This document shows, in pieces, positions 20,899 to 29,222 of a stretch of 38,580 nt of DNA. The notes beneath the pieces are model-generated. The model made no database searches and was not told the origin of the DNA. It worked only from the letters and a program-made list of their open reading frames with translations. Source of the DNA: CAZIRF01 sp964541755 (GTDB lineage Bacteria; Spirochaetota; Spirochaetia; Treponematales; Breznakiellaceae); the NCBI GenBank assembly GCA_964541755.1, contig CAZIRF010000028.1, forward strand, positions 1 through 38,580, in the 5' to 3' direction. Every line of letters begins with the position of its first letter. Positions within the stretch are counted from its first letter, which is position 1. A program made the translations under genes and the position numbers.

Positions 20899-22095
20899 AT
20901 GCGTACACCACGACTTCTGGTCGATGATTTTTTCAGGCATGTAATACGGATTGTCTCGATGTTTTCGCTCGTCGCCCTCGTGGCGATCATTCTCTTTGTC
21001 TTTGTGCAGGGGGCCGATCCCTTTTTAACCTCGACCGCGCCCTCGGTACGTCTCGTCGCGCAGAACATTTCCCGTCTCGAGGTAAACGGGGTCGAGTATA
21101 TCGACCGTACGACCTTCATCCCCCTGGAAGAAGGGGCAGAGCGGGCGGAAATCAACTTCGTCAATCGCGGTGAACCCGTATCGTTTACCGTCGACATAAG
21201 CCCACACGAGAAAGATGGCCGCAAAGCGGTTCTGTTTACCGGTGTGGATGAAGAAAAAATCAGCTATCCGGAGGCCTATACTGCAAGTGCAACCTGGCCG
21301 GGGCTCATTACCGGGCTCGAGCAGTCGATTACAATACTCCTGCCCGAAGATCCCTACCCGGTCCTGTCCTTTCTGGGCGGCATGGAGTGGCGGCCAACGC
21401 ACTTGAAGCTCTTCGGCATCCTCCCGATGATTCTCGCGACCATCCTTTCAACCATACTCGCAGTCGCCATCGGGGTGCCTCTGGCCCTCCTTTCTGCCGT
21501 ATTCATCGGCGAGTACCTGCCGCGCCGCATCGCCGGCCCCGTACGCGCCGCCATCGATCTCTTGGCTGGTATCCCCTCTGTCGTCTACGGATTTTTCGGG
21601 CTGATGGTTATCGTCCCCCTCGTCCAGCGCCTGTTCAATGCCCCTTCGGGGAGCTCCCTTGCCAGCGCCGTGTTCATCCTGGCGGTCATGGTCCTGCCCA
21701 CCATTGTGACCATCACCATAACCTCCATTGAAGCCGTTCCCGGAAGCCTGCGGGAGGCGAGCCTCGCCGTCGGGGCCAGCTCCCTCCAGACGACCTGGCG
21801 CGTGGTTGTTCCCGCGGCCCGCTCGGGTATACTCGCGGGCATCATTCTGGGGGTTTCCCGCGCCATCGGCGAGACCATGGCCGTCATCCTCGTCGCGGGA
21901 AACTCGCCGCAGTTGCCGACCTCCCTTACCGACAGCGTCCGCACCCTTACGGCCACCATCGCCCTCGAGATGGGCTACGCCCAGGGGCGGCACAGCCAGA
22001 TCCTCTTTTCCATCGGTATCGTGCTCTTTGTCATGATACTCATCCTCAATACCGTGGTGCTCAAGCTCAAGGAGCGCCTTACAAGGGGGCTGTAG
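20899..22095 (+). CDS. pstC: Phosphate ABC transporter permease, with a large periplasmic insertion
   Basis: 398 residues from the ATG at 20899, preceded at proper distance by GAGG; an ATG at 20887 and an upstream extension are open but less likely. The first membrane segment (about 15-38) is followed by ~120 residues (40-160) of hydrophilic, beta-rich sequence before the remaining five membrane segments. Typical PstC proteins have about 300-330 residues and a much smaller loop here. The core is standard: FGILPMILATI, GIPSVVYGFFG, the coupling-helix EAA region SLREASLAVGAS, and SRAIGETMAV. The extra domain faces the periplasm where PstS docks. pstA starts 2 bp downstream. Confidence 0.92.
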   Translation: MRTPRLLVDDFFRHVIRIVSMFSLVALVAIILFVFVQGADPFLTSTAPSVRLVAQNISRLEVNGVEYIDRTTFIPLEEGAERAEINFVNRGEPVSFTVDISPHEKDGRKAVLFTGVDEEKISYPEAYTASATWPGLITGLEQSITILLPEDPYPVLSFLGGMEWRPTHLKLFGILPMILATILSTILAVAIGVPLALLSAVFIGEYLPRRIAGPVRAAIDLLAGIPSVVYGFFGLMVIVPLVQRLFNAPSGSSLASAVFILAVMVLPTIVTITITSIEAVPGSLREASLAVGASSLQTTWRVVVPAARSGILAGIILGVSRAIGETMAVILVAGNSPQLPTSLTDSVRTLTATIALEMGYAQGRHSQILFSIGIVLFVMILILNTVVLKLKERLTRGL

Positions 22096-22097
22096 TC

Positions 22098-22982
22098 ATG
22101 GACGCCAATCCCGTGCTCTGCGACCTTTCGCTCGTTCGCATGCAGGCCCGCCGGCGACGTGACCGGGGCGAGCTTGTCCTCAAGGGTCTCATGCTCTTTG
22201 CGACCCTCGCGATTCTGGGGCTTCTCGTGTGGATTCTGGCCTGGGTCGTCATCAACGGCCTGGGGGTTATCAGTTTCGACTTTGTCTTTTCAAGCGAGGG
22301 TAACGGGATATTCCCCATGCTCGTGACGACGGCCTGGCTCGTCCTCATCTCCCTGCTCGTGGCCCTGCCCGTCGGGATTACGACGGCCATCTACCTCAAC
22401 GAGTACAGCAAGAACACCCGGCCCGTACGCCTCTTGCGCCTTGCCATCGAGACCCTCGCCGGTATCCCCTCGATTTTGTACGGCCTCTTCGGCCTTCTGT
22501 TTTTCTGCCGTGTTCTGGGCTTCGGGCAGTCCATCATCGCCGGCGCCCTTACCCTGAGCATCATGATTCTCCCGGTCATCATCCGCACGACGGAGGAATC
22601 CCTCAAGACCATCCCACTAGCCTTTCGCGAGGGTTCCCTTGCCTTGGGGACGACGCGCTGGCAGACCATACGGCACGTGGTCCTGCCTTCGGCCTTTCCC
22701 GGTATCGTCACGGCCAGTATCCTCGCCATCGGGCGCGTCGTGGGGGAGGCCGCACCGGTCCTCCTTACCGTAGGTATCGCCAAAAACCTGCCTTCGGGCA
22801 TCTTCCAGTCGGGGCGGACGCTCACTATCCACCTCTACTACCTTACCAAGGAAGCCATCCATGCCGATGACTTCAAGACCGCCTTCGCGACGGCCACCAT
22901 TCTCGTCCTCTTTGTCCTCGTGGTGAATGCCGCGACCCGATTCTTTGCCTCAAAGCTTTCCGTCAACAGGGGGATTTCCTGA
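22098..22982 (+). CDS. pstA: Phosphate ABC transporter permease
   Basis: 294 residues with six membrane segments. Conserved PstA blocks are present: GIFPMLVTTAWLV, AIYLNEYSKN, ETLAGIPSILYGLFGLLFF, the EAA-type loop AFREGSLALGTTRWQTIRHVVLPSA and GRVVGEAAPVLLT. It pairs with PstC to form the phosphate channel in the inner membrane. It lies 2 bp from pstC and 2 bp from pstB, so the three are one transcript. Confidence 0.95.
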   Translation: MDANPVLCDLSLVRMQARRRRDRGELVLKGLMLFATLAILGLLVWILAWVVINGLGVISFDFVFSSEGNGIFPMLVTTAWLVLISLLVALPVGITTAIYLNEYSKNTRPVRLLRLAIETLAGIPSILYGLFGLLFFCRVLGFGQSIIAGALTLSIMILPVIIRTTEESLKTIPLAFREGSLALGTTRWQTIRHVVLPSAFPGIVTASILAIGRVVGEAAPVLLTVGIAKNLPSGIFQSGRTLTIHLYYLTKEAIHADDFKTAFATATILVLFVLVVNAATRFFASKLSVNRGIS

Positions 22983-22984
22983 AA

Positions 22985-23797
22985 ATGAATGCAAGCACCA
23001 AGACCCGTGCAGCTGCCAGTGCTGCCGAAGCCGCTCCCGTCCAGTGTGACGGCAAGTTCAACGTCCGCGATCTCAACCTCTTTTACGGGGACTTCCACGC
23101 CCTCAAGGACGTAAATCTCGATATCTCAAGCCGCGAAGTCCTCGCTCTTATCGGGCCGTCGGGCTGCGGCAAGTCCACCTTTATCCGTACCTTGAACCGC
23201 ATGAACGACCTCGTCGAGGGCTGCCGCATCACCGGCAGTATCAGCCTTGACGGGCGGGACGTCTACGCGGAAAAGGACGCGAGCGAGCTGCGCAGCCGGG
23301 TGGGCATGGTCTTCCAGAAGCCCAACCCCTTCCCCATGAGCATATTCGACAATATCGCCTACGGGCCGCGCATGCAGGGGCTTCGCGACCGCAAAGCCAT
23401 TGCCGAGCTCGTCGAGACCAGCCTCGTCAAGGCCGCCCTCTGGGACGAGGTCAAGGACCGCCTCAAGAAGTCGGCCTTGAGCCTCTCCGGCGGCCAGCAG
23501 CAGCGCCTGTGCATCGCGCGCGCCATCGCCATGTCGCCGGAGGTCATCCTCATGGACGAGCCCACGAGCGCCCTCGACCCCATCGCGACCAAGAAGATCG
23601 AGGAGCTCGTGGAGGTCCTCAAGAAGGACTACACGATCGTCATCGTTACCCACTCGATGAACCAGGCGGCGCGCATCAGCGACAAGGTTGCCTTCTTCCT
23701 CCTGGGCGAGATTGTGGAGCAGGGGACGACCATGCAGATATTCAACAGCCCCGTGCGCACCGAGACGGCCGAATACATCGGCGGGCGCTTCGGCTAA
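22985..23797 (+). CDS. pstB: Phosphate ABC transporter ATP-binding protein
   Basis: 270 residues with every catalytic element intact: Walker A GPSGCGKST, Q-loop VFQKPNPFPMS, signature LSGGQQQRLCIARAIA, Walker B VILMDEPTSALDP and switch histidine VTHSMNQAARISD. These serve as the in-window reference for the degenerate paralogue at 33549-34385. It drives PstCA. The Fic-like gene begins 5 bp after its stop, on the same strand. Confidence 0.96.
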   Translation: MNASTKTRAAASAAEAAPVQCDGKFNVRDLNLFYGDFHALKDVNLDISSREVLALIGPSGCGKSTFIRTLNRMNDLVEGCRITGSISLDGRDVYAEKDASELRSRVGMVFQKPNPFPMSIFDNIAYGPRMQGLRDRKAIAELVETSLVKAALWDEVKDRLKKSALSLSGGQQQRLCIARAIAMSPEVILMDEPTSALDPIATKKIEELVEVLKKDYTIVIVTHSMNQAARISDKVAFFLLGEIVEQGTTMQIFNSPVRTETAEYIGGRFG

Positions 23798-23802
23798 GGC
23801 TG

Positions 23803-24456
23803 ATGGGCCGGCTGCGCTTCCGGCTCCCGGCGATAGAGGCATCCCTGGCGGCCTTCTGTGCCGCCTTCCCGGCCATCAACGAAAAGCTCGCGATGCGCCG
23901 GGAGCTCCCCACCGCGGACATGCTCTCTTCAATCGTCGAGGCCTACGACTATGTGAATACCCTCCTCGAAAAGGATACCCCCCTCTTTGACCGCCGGGAG
24001 CTCCACCACCTGCTCGAGCTCAACCATATCGTCCTCTGCGGCCGCGACCCGGCGGCCCGGCAGGCGGTCTGGTCGCACCTGGCCGAGACCCGAAAGAGTT
24101 TTTCCGCCCGCATCCGCCCCATCGAGGACTTCGTGCGCCGCGACATGAACGGCAAGAAGCCCTACCGGACGGCGACGGGCTTCTATACACGCATGCTCAG
24201 CCGGCCGCAGCTCTTCCTCGAGGGCAACCACCGCACGGGGAACATCGTCCTCAACTACCTGCTCGCCGTTAACGGCGGCAAACCCTACATCGTCGATCCG
24301 GATTCCGCCGTCGGCTACCTCGACATATCCGGGCGCATCAAGTTTACCGAAAAACACAAGGGTTTCGAGACGGCCTTCATGATGCCGGGCCACGCCCGCG
24401 ACTTTCGGGACTTCCTCAAGGAACACGGGACGCGGGACTGGCTCGAAGAGACTTGA
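23803..24456 (+). CDS. Fic-like protein with altered catalytic motif
   Basis: 217 residues from the ATG at 23803, five bases after the pstB stop; the frame is open upstream inside pstB but that part is a shadow of pstB. The protein is largely helical. Residues 136-147 read QLFLEGNHRTGN, which matches the Fic core HxFxxGNGRxxR at the Phe, acidic residue, GN and Arg but changes the catalytic His to Gln136, the second Gly to His143 and the last Arg to Asn147. A Fic protein modifies target side chains, usually with AMP; this one should be inactive in that chemistry or have a changed one. No inhibitory (S/T)xxxE(G/N) helix is obvious. Its place as last gene of the pst operon suggests a link to phosphate status. 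Family call is moderately sure. Confidence 0.65.
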   Translation: MGRLRFRLPAIEASLAAFCAAFPAINEKLAMRRELPTADMLSSIVEAYDYVNTLLEKDTPLFDRRELHHLLELNHIVLCGRDPAARQAVWSHLAETRKSFSARIRPIEDFVRRDMNGKKPYRTATGFYTRMLSRPQLFLEGNHRTGNIVLNYLLAVNGGKPYIVDPDSAVGYLDISGRIKFTEKHKGFETAFMMPGHARDFRDFLKEHGTRDWLEET

Positions 24457-24462
24457 GGTCGC

Positions 24463-24570
24463 GGCGGGGTTTCGATCTGTGGCGGGGTTTCAATCCGTGG
24501 CGGGATTTCAATCCGTGGCGGGATTTCAATCCGTGGCGGGATTTCAATCCGTGGCGGGGCCTCAAGCCCG
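24463..24570. repeat. Six-copy 18-bp tandem repeat
   Basis: Head-to-tail units at 24463, 24481, 24499, 24517, 24535 and 24553 have the consensus GGCGGGATTTCAATCCGT; three middle copies are identical and the outer ones diverge, the last strongly. Each holds a small palindrome GGATT-TC-AATCC. The last copy runs into the 3' end of the antiporter gene (stop at 24562-24564). There are no spacers, so it is not a CRISPR. It occupies the whole gap between the convergent Fic-like and antiporter genes. Confidence 0.85.
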
Positions 24571-25794
24571 CGGCGCGGGCTCGTCCTGCATCAAGAGATG
24601 CTTTCCCCCCCAGCGTATCCCGATAAGCCCCAGAGGTGCGGTAAAGAGGATGGCGAGGACCGCGAGGGCCAGGATGGTCTGGCCTTCCGGCAGACCGGCA
24701 GACAGGGCCACCCCGCCCAGTGCCGCCTGAACGGTTGCCTTGGGGATATACGCGATGGCGCAGAAGAGGCGTTCCTTGAACGAGAGGGGCGAAAAGGCCG
24801 TCGCCGCAAAGACCCCGGCGCTGCGGGCCGCGATGCCGCCAAGTATCACCAGTATGCCTTTGAATCCCGCATCGAGGGCGATCTGCGGTTCGAGCGAGTA
24901 GCCGATAAGGACGAAGAGGACGATTTCCGCGAATACCCAGAGTTTTTGGAGCTTCCCGGCCAGCTCGTGGGCGATGGTCTCGTGGCGTTCGAGGATGAGG
25001 AAGCCCGCCGCCATGAGGCCCAGGAGGGCGGCGAAGTGGAGCGTGTCGCCCACCGCCACGAGGAGGGTGCCGCAGACGAGGAGGAGGAGGGCCTTTTCGG
25101 TGGCGCGTATCGTCGTGTAATGGCGTTTGAAGAGGAGGGAGAGCAGGAAGCCCGCCAAAAGCCCCGAAGCGATTCCGATGACAATTGAAAGGGGAATGGA
25201 GAGGATGGTCTCAAGGATGCCGGCGGGATTCCCGCCCCCCGCTGTGGCACCTGATGCCGTGGCCAAACCCAAAAAGACCGAAAAGAGGGTGATGGCAAAG
25301 ACGTCGTCGGCCGATGCCCCCGCGAGGATGAGGGTGGGGACCTCGTTTTTCTTCCCGATGCCGCGCGAGGCGAAGTCGAGCATGGAGGGCACGACCACCG
25401 CCGGCGAGACGGCGGCGAGCATGAAGGCGGTGAGGGCAGCGACGGTCCAGGAGAAACCGAAGACGCTGTGGATGAGCAGGGTGAGCGCCGCCCCCTCGAA
25501 GAGGCAGGGGAGGGCCGCCATGAGGATGGCGGTAAGGCCCACCTTTTGGAGGGTGGCCCGCGAGAGCCCTAGTCCCGCGCGAAGGAGTATGACGACAAGG
25601 GCGAAGGACTTGAGCGAGGGGGCGAGCTCCCACAGGAGGGGCGGGGCCAGGTCCTTGCCAAAAATGGCGGCGAGGATCCCGAAGGCGACCATACCCAGTA
25701 TGGCCGGCAGGCGCAGTGCCGCGCTCAGTTTGCCGGCGAGCCAGCCGCCGGCGAGGAGGAGGGCGAAGGCGATGTTGAAGGGAAGGGCGTCCAT
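24562..25794 (-). CDS. Cation/proton antiporter (CPA family)
   Basis: 410 residues from the ATG at 25794, with AGGAG upstream; the frame is open further but lacks support. About 11-12 membrane segments. The ion-binding region reads AGASADDVFAITLFS (about 166-180), with the paired acidic residues of the CPA-type Na+/H+ exchangers, and the SPAVVVPSML block precedes it, as in the unwound helix of the family. No C-terminal TrkA-N or other regulatory domain is attached. It should export Na+ (or K+) against protons across the inner membrane. Its 3' end lies in the 18-bp repeat. Confidence 0.82.
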   Translation of the reverse strand: MDALPFNIAFALLLAGGWLAGKLSAALRLPAILGMVAFGILAAIFGKDLAPPLLWELAPSLKSFALVVILLRAGLGLSRATLQKVGLTAILMAALPCLFEGAALTLLIHSVFGFSWTVAALTAFMLAAVSPAVVVPSMLDFASRGIGKKNEVPTLILAGASADDVFAITLFSVFLGLATASGATAGGGNPAGILETILSIPLSIVIGIASGLLAGFLLSLLFKRHYTTIRATEKALLLLVCGTLLVAVGDTLHFAALLGLMAAGFLILERHETIAHELAGKLQKLWVFAEIVLFVLIGYSLEPQIALDAGFKGILVILGGIAARSAGVFAATAFSPLSFKERLFCAIAYIPKATVQAALGGVALSAGLPEGQTILALAVLAILFTAPLGLIGIRWGGKHLLMQDEPAPRA

Positions 25795-25892
25795 GCTGAT
25801 AGTCTCCTGCGATGACACGCGTGCGGGCTGCTCTCCCTGTGGTACTCCCCTGCGGGGTCCTTGGTCAAGGGCCGTATGGCGTAGCGGCGCCG

Positions 25893-26969
25893 TCAATCCC
25901 CCAAGAGGGCGGTGAGCAGGGCTTTCCGGGCACTTTGACGCGGGTTCGTCCGTTGGGGCCGTGACGCCGGTACATAGTCGGCGATGAAGGCCTCGACCAG
26001 GGCGAGGGCCCGCCCGCTCTCGTCTGCGGTACAGAAGGGACTCAGGGGGTTTTTACGGTGCGCGAGAATAGCTTCCCGTCTTTCGTCGAGTTCCCCCAAA
26101 AAGCGGGGCAGCACCCGGGGCAGTTCCGCCGGGCTGCACCAGTCGCCAGAGCCCGATTTCCGCAGCTTCTGCGCGTTGAGCTCCTGCTCGAACTGTCCCT
26201 CTACCGGGATGGCCAGTACAGGCTTGCCCAGGGCCAGGGCCTCGCTGATGCTCTGGTGGCCCGCGGGTGCCACAACCGCTTTCGATGTCGCGAGGGCGCG
26301 GGCCCAGCTGGCAGCAGGGTCGGGGAAGACCCGGAACGAATGCCCCTTTTGTGACAGCTCGTCGAGCAGGGGATCGAGGACATCGGCGTAGAGGGCCTTC
26401 TTGTAAACCGCGATATGGCTGCCGTTAACGGGTGTCTCTTCGCGCAGCTCCCGGCGCAGCATGGGGCCGATATCCCCGTCAAAGAAGGAGCAGATAAGGC
26501 TGCGGTCGGCCGGGGTCATCATACGGGTGGCCACCATTCGCGCGATAACGGCGGAGGGTCGCAGGCTCTTGACGCGGGTGATGATACCCGGGTGGTTGAG
26601 TTGCAGGACGGGGATGCCCGCCTTCTTCGCCGCCCGCGATACGAAGGGCTCGAAGTCCGATATGACGGCGGCAATCTCGAGGGCTTTGAGGCGGGCGGCG
26701 AGCTCCTTGCGGTGGCGCCCCGCGTTGAATAGGGTGGCCGCATTTGCCAAAGCCGTCTTCGTGTAGTCGAGCCGGAAGCCCCGCTGTACGAAACGCAGAC
26801 AGGGTATGTCGTGGATGCCCGCCGCCGGGAAGAGCTCCCTCAGTTCCTCATGCTGATGCGCTGACGCGAAAAAGTGAATCTCCGCCCGCTCGCTCAGGCC
26901 CTCTGCCAGGGCGGTACAGCGGGCGAGGTGGCCGCGGCCCTCTCCGTTTATCGCGATAGCTATGTTCAT
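25893..26969 (-). CDS. GT-B glycosyltransferase (MurG/UGT-like)
   Basis: 358 residues from the ATG at 26969, chosen because GGAGGG lies just upstream and the next residues (MNIAIAINGEGRGHLARC) form the N-terminal glycine-rich loop typical of MurG-like GT-B enzymes. The C-terminal donor-binding block APAGHQSISEALALGKPVLAIP matches the family's nucleotide-sugar site. Acceptor and donor are unknown; it could glycosylate a lipid or sugar at the inner membrane. The open frame extends about 700 bp further but that part is antisense to the phosphatase gene. It diverges from the partner-switching cassette. Confidence 0.78.
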   Translation of the reverse strand: MNIAIAINGEGRGHLARCTALAEGLSERAEIHFFASAHQHEELRELFPAAGIHDIPCLRFVQRGFRLDYTKTALANAATLFNAGRHRKELAARLKALEIAAVISDFEPFVSRAAKKAGIPVLQLNHPGIITRVKSLRPSAVIARMVATRMMTPADRSLICSFFDGDIGPMLRRELREETPVNGSHIAVYKKALYADVLDPLLDELSQKGHSFRVFPDPAASWARALATSKAVVAPAGHQSISEALALGKPVLAIPVEGQFEQELNAQKLRKSGSGDWCSPAELPRVLPRFLGELDERREAILAHRKNPLSPFCTADESGRALALVEAFIADYVPASRPQRTNPRQSARKALLTALLGD

Positions 26970-27125
26970 GTGTCCCTCCGCTATGCGCGATTGTCCATCC
27001 CCTTTGTATGTCCCGTGTAAGCGCGGGGTGAAAAATTCGTGAAGGCCGCCGCTCCGGCCCTCTTCTCTCGTGAATTTAATCATTGTGTAACCGAATTCTT
27101 GCATGACTGGGGCAGTATCTGCCGC

Positions 27126-28334
27126 ATGAAGACGCGCAGCGTATACCAACGGGCATTTGATGCCAGCATTCATTTTGAACGGGAGATAGACGGCCAGCTT
27201 GTCGTAAGCGGCGAGGCCTTTTGCCAGGCCCTGCTCAAGGCCACGCCGGCCTTCGTTCCCCACGATGCAGTTCTTGTCGTGCACGTCCTTCGCGATGGCG
27301 GCGAACCGGAGATCCTGGCGCGGGAAGCCGACCGCCCGCTCCTTGAGGGCTTGGTAACGGCCGAGCTCGCCAAGCGCTGTCGTCAGGGGCACTTCACCAC
27401 GGGGGATGAATCGGACGCGCCGGTCAAAAAGCACGCAAAGGCCTGGATGCTCGTGCCGGTGCGGGCCAAAAAGGACCACGCCGTCGCCCTGCTCATCCTG
27501 CGCCGAAAGGGGCGTTTCCACCGCGACGAGCTCCTGGCGGCGCAAGAGTACGGGCACTTCCTGGCCCAGGGCTTTCTCAACATCCGCCACCGCAACCGCA
27601 AGATCTCGAACATCGGGGAAGCCTCCCGCCACGAGATACTCCTGCACACCCAGGCCAGCTGCTTCCATGAAGTGGAGTCGCAGAGGACTATCAGCATGGA
27701 ACGCAATTGGGAAGCCGGTTGCGGCAGTGACCTAGTACGGGTCTGGAAGGGCTCGGAATCGTCACGGCTGATAGTCCTCTGCGACCTTACGGCGAATGAT
27801 ATCGAGCGACAGGCGGGGCTCCTGTACGTGGACACCTGGTTTTCGCTGTTGGCCAAGACAGGGCTCGATGTGCGTACCATGCTCAAGCGTTTCAACGCGG
27901 ACATGGTACGGCGGCGCGCGGAGTGCTACGCCTCGATTGTCGTCATGCGCCACCTGCCGCGCAAGGGGATTGTGGAAATCGCCGGCTGCGGGGATGTGGG
28001 GCTTGTCATCTTCAATCACGAGACCATGACGGTTCGCAGCCTCTCCTTCGGGCCGGCGGCCGGCATTGGCGAGGACAGCGAAGTGCCCGGCAGCGAGATC
28101 GTCGTGCGCGACGGGGACATCATCTGCGCCTGCAGCGATGGGCTGTACATGGCGCGAAAGAAGAACGGGACGCTATTCGGCCTCGAGGGGGTGGGGGAGT
28201 TTATCCGCAAGCACTACTGGCTCTCCAGCGCGGATCTTGCGAAGAAGATCATGGAGATGCTCGCCGACAAGGTGGACGCCGCGGTCAACAGCGACGACAT
28301 CAGCATTCAGGTACTCAAGATTCTGGGGGACTGA
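27126..28334 (+). CDS. PP2C-type (SpoIIE/RsbU-like) phosphatase with N-terminal sensory region
   Basis: 402 residues from the ATG at 27126; a GTG at 27039 is in frame but adds an unlikely sequence. Residues about 20-155 look GAF-like. Residues 188-400 form a PP2C/SpoIIE domain. The four metal-binding acidic positions are kept: Asp202 (GSD), Asp220 (LCDLT), Asp338 (CSDGL) and Asp390/391 (NSDD). The glycine-rich segment after the second Asp, normally DxSGxG, is replaced by DLTANDI, so activity may be changed. Such phosphatases dephosphorylate STAS antagonists and thereby free a sigma factor or other target. The STAS gene begins one base after its stop. Confidence 0.8.
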   Translation: MKTRSVYQRAFDASIHFEREIDGQLVVSGEAFCQALLKATPAFVPHDAVLVVHVLRDGGEPEILAREADRPLLEGLVTAELAKRCRQGHFTTGDESDAPVKKHAKAWMLVPVRAKKDHAVALLILRRKGRFHRDELLAAQEYGHFLAQGFLNIRHRNRKISNIGEASRHEILLHTQASCFHEVESQRTISMERNWEAGCGSDLVRVWKGSESSRLIVLCDLTANDIERQAGLLYVDTWFSLLAKTGLDVRTMLKRFNADMVRRRAECYASIVVMRHLPRKGIVEIAGCGDVGLVIFNHETMTVRSLSFGPAAGIGEDSEVPGSEIVVRDGDIICACSDGLYMARKKNGTLFGLEGVGEFIRKHYWLSSADLAKKIMEMLADKVDAAVNSDDISIQVLKILGD

Positions 28335-28335
28335 C

Positions 28336-28683
28336 ATGAACATGCATATTGAACAGGAAAAGGGCGTACAGCTGTGCGCGGTATCGGGCGATGTGGACAT
28401 GTACGCCGCGCCGGAGCTCTTCGCCGCCTGCGAAAAGCTGCTTTCTCGCGACCCGGCGCCACAACTGGTGCTCGATTTGTCCGGGGCGCCGTACATGGAT
28501 TCCAGCGGCATCGGGGTGCTCTTTCAGCTCTGCACCCTGGTGCGTTCGAAGGGCGGCGCCTTTTGCCTGTGCGGGGTAAGCGGGATGGTCGAGCAGCTCT
28601 TTCGCCTGAGCCGCATGAGCGCCATTTTGCCGGCCGCCCCCGACAGGGCTTCGGCCATACAGCGTGTAAGGGGACTGCAATGA
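28336..28683 (+). CDS. STAS-domain anti-sigma-factor antagonist
   Basis: 115 residues, a single STAS domain. The phosphorylation loop YMDSSGIGVL (54-63) carries the target serine (Ser56). In partner switching the dephosphorylated form binds the kinase/anti-sigma factor and the phosphorylated form does not. It lies between a phosphatase and an anti-sigma-type kinase, which overlaps its stop codon by 4 nt (ATGA), so the three are tightly coupled. Confidence 0.9.
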   Translation: MNMHIEQEKGVQLCAVSGDVDMYAAPELFAACEKLLSRDPAPQLVLDLSGAPYMDSSGIGVLFQLCTLVRSKGGAFCLCGVSGMVEQLFRLSRMSAILPAAPDRASAIQRVRGLQ

Positions 28684-29222
28684 GCGCTCAAATACTCATA
28701 AACGACGAACACCCGCTGATGGGCCGGACGGGGCTCAACTACCTCGTCTTTCCCAGCGACTTCCGGCAAATCCGCTATTTCACCCTGCTCTTGGTCAAGC
28801 ACTCCCGCCCCCGCGGCGACGAGCGCCTCCTTTTGGAGCAGCAGGTGAGCGAGCTGGTGAAGAACGCGGTCAAGCACGGCAACCAGTGCGACAGCCAGAA
28901 GAATGTGGAGGTCTGGTACAAATTCACCCCCCGGGAGGCGCGCTTGATCGTGCAGGACCAGGGCCGTGGCTTTGCGGATATTGAAAAGTGGAATCGCTTC
29001 AACCGCGAGCGCCTCGCCTGCATAGACCGGGGCGATTGGGAGGGGCTCATGCAGTACGCCTCCTGGCGCTCTGCCACGAGCGACCGTTTTGACGGGGGCA
29101 ATGCCATGTTTGCGGCCCTCGAATACTGGAATCACGGGGTGGTGTACTCAAGCGAGCGTACGACCGTAGCGGTGGGAAAGAAATTCCCCCTCGACGTACT
29201 GGATATGGAGGACGGCGAATGA
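28680..29222 (+). CDS. RsbW/SpoIIAB-type serine kinase (HATPase)
   Basis: 180 residues. The GHKL ATPase fold is marked by the N-box SELVKNAVKHGN (57-68) and the G1 box DQGRGF (93-98). There is no phospho-acceptor histidine domain, as expected for an anti-sigma-type kinase that phosphorylates STAS proteins on serine. The C-terminal ~70 residues, beyond the usual fold, are of unclear nature. Both ends overlap neighbours by 4 nt. No sigma factor gene is nearby, so the final target is unknown. Confidence 0.85.
   Translation: MSAQILINDEHPLMGRTGLNYLVFPSDFRQIRYFTLLLVKHSRPRGDERLLLEQQVSELVKNAVKHGNQCDSQKNVEVWYKFTPREARLIVQDQGRGFADIEKWNRFNRERLACIDRGDWEGLMQYASWRSATSDRFDGGNAMFAALEYWNHGVVYSSERTTVAVGKKFPLDVLDMEDGE

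Noticed and set aside
24463..24570. CRISPR array
   Set aside because: Units are head to tail without spacers and only 18 bp long; no cas gene is in the window.
24479..24730. Small frame encoding repeated GFQSVA hexapeptides
   Set aside because: It is simply the 18-bp tandem array read in one frame and it continues antisense into the antiporter gene; no ribosome binding site.
26970..27668. N-terminal extension of the glycosyltransferase to 591 residues
   Set aside because: The extra 700 bp are antisense to the phosphatase gene, and the ATG at 26969 has a good ribosome binding site and the expected family N-terminus.
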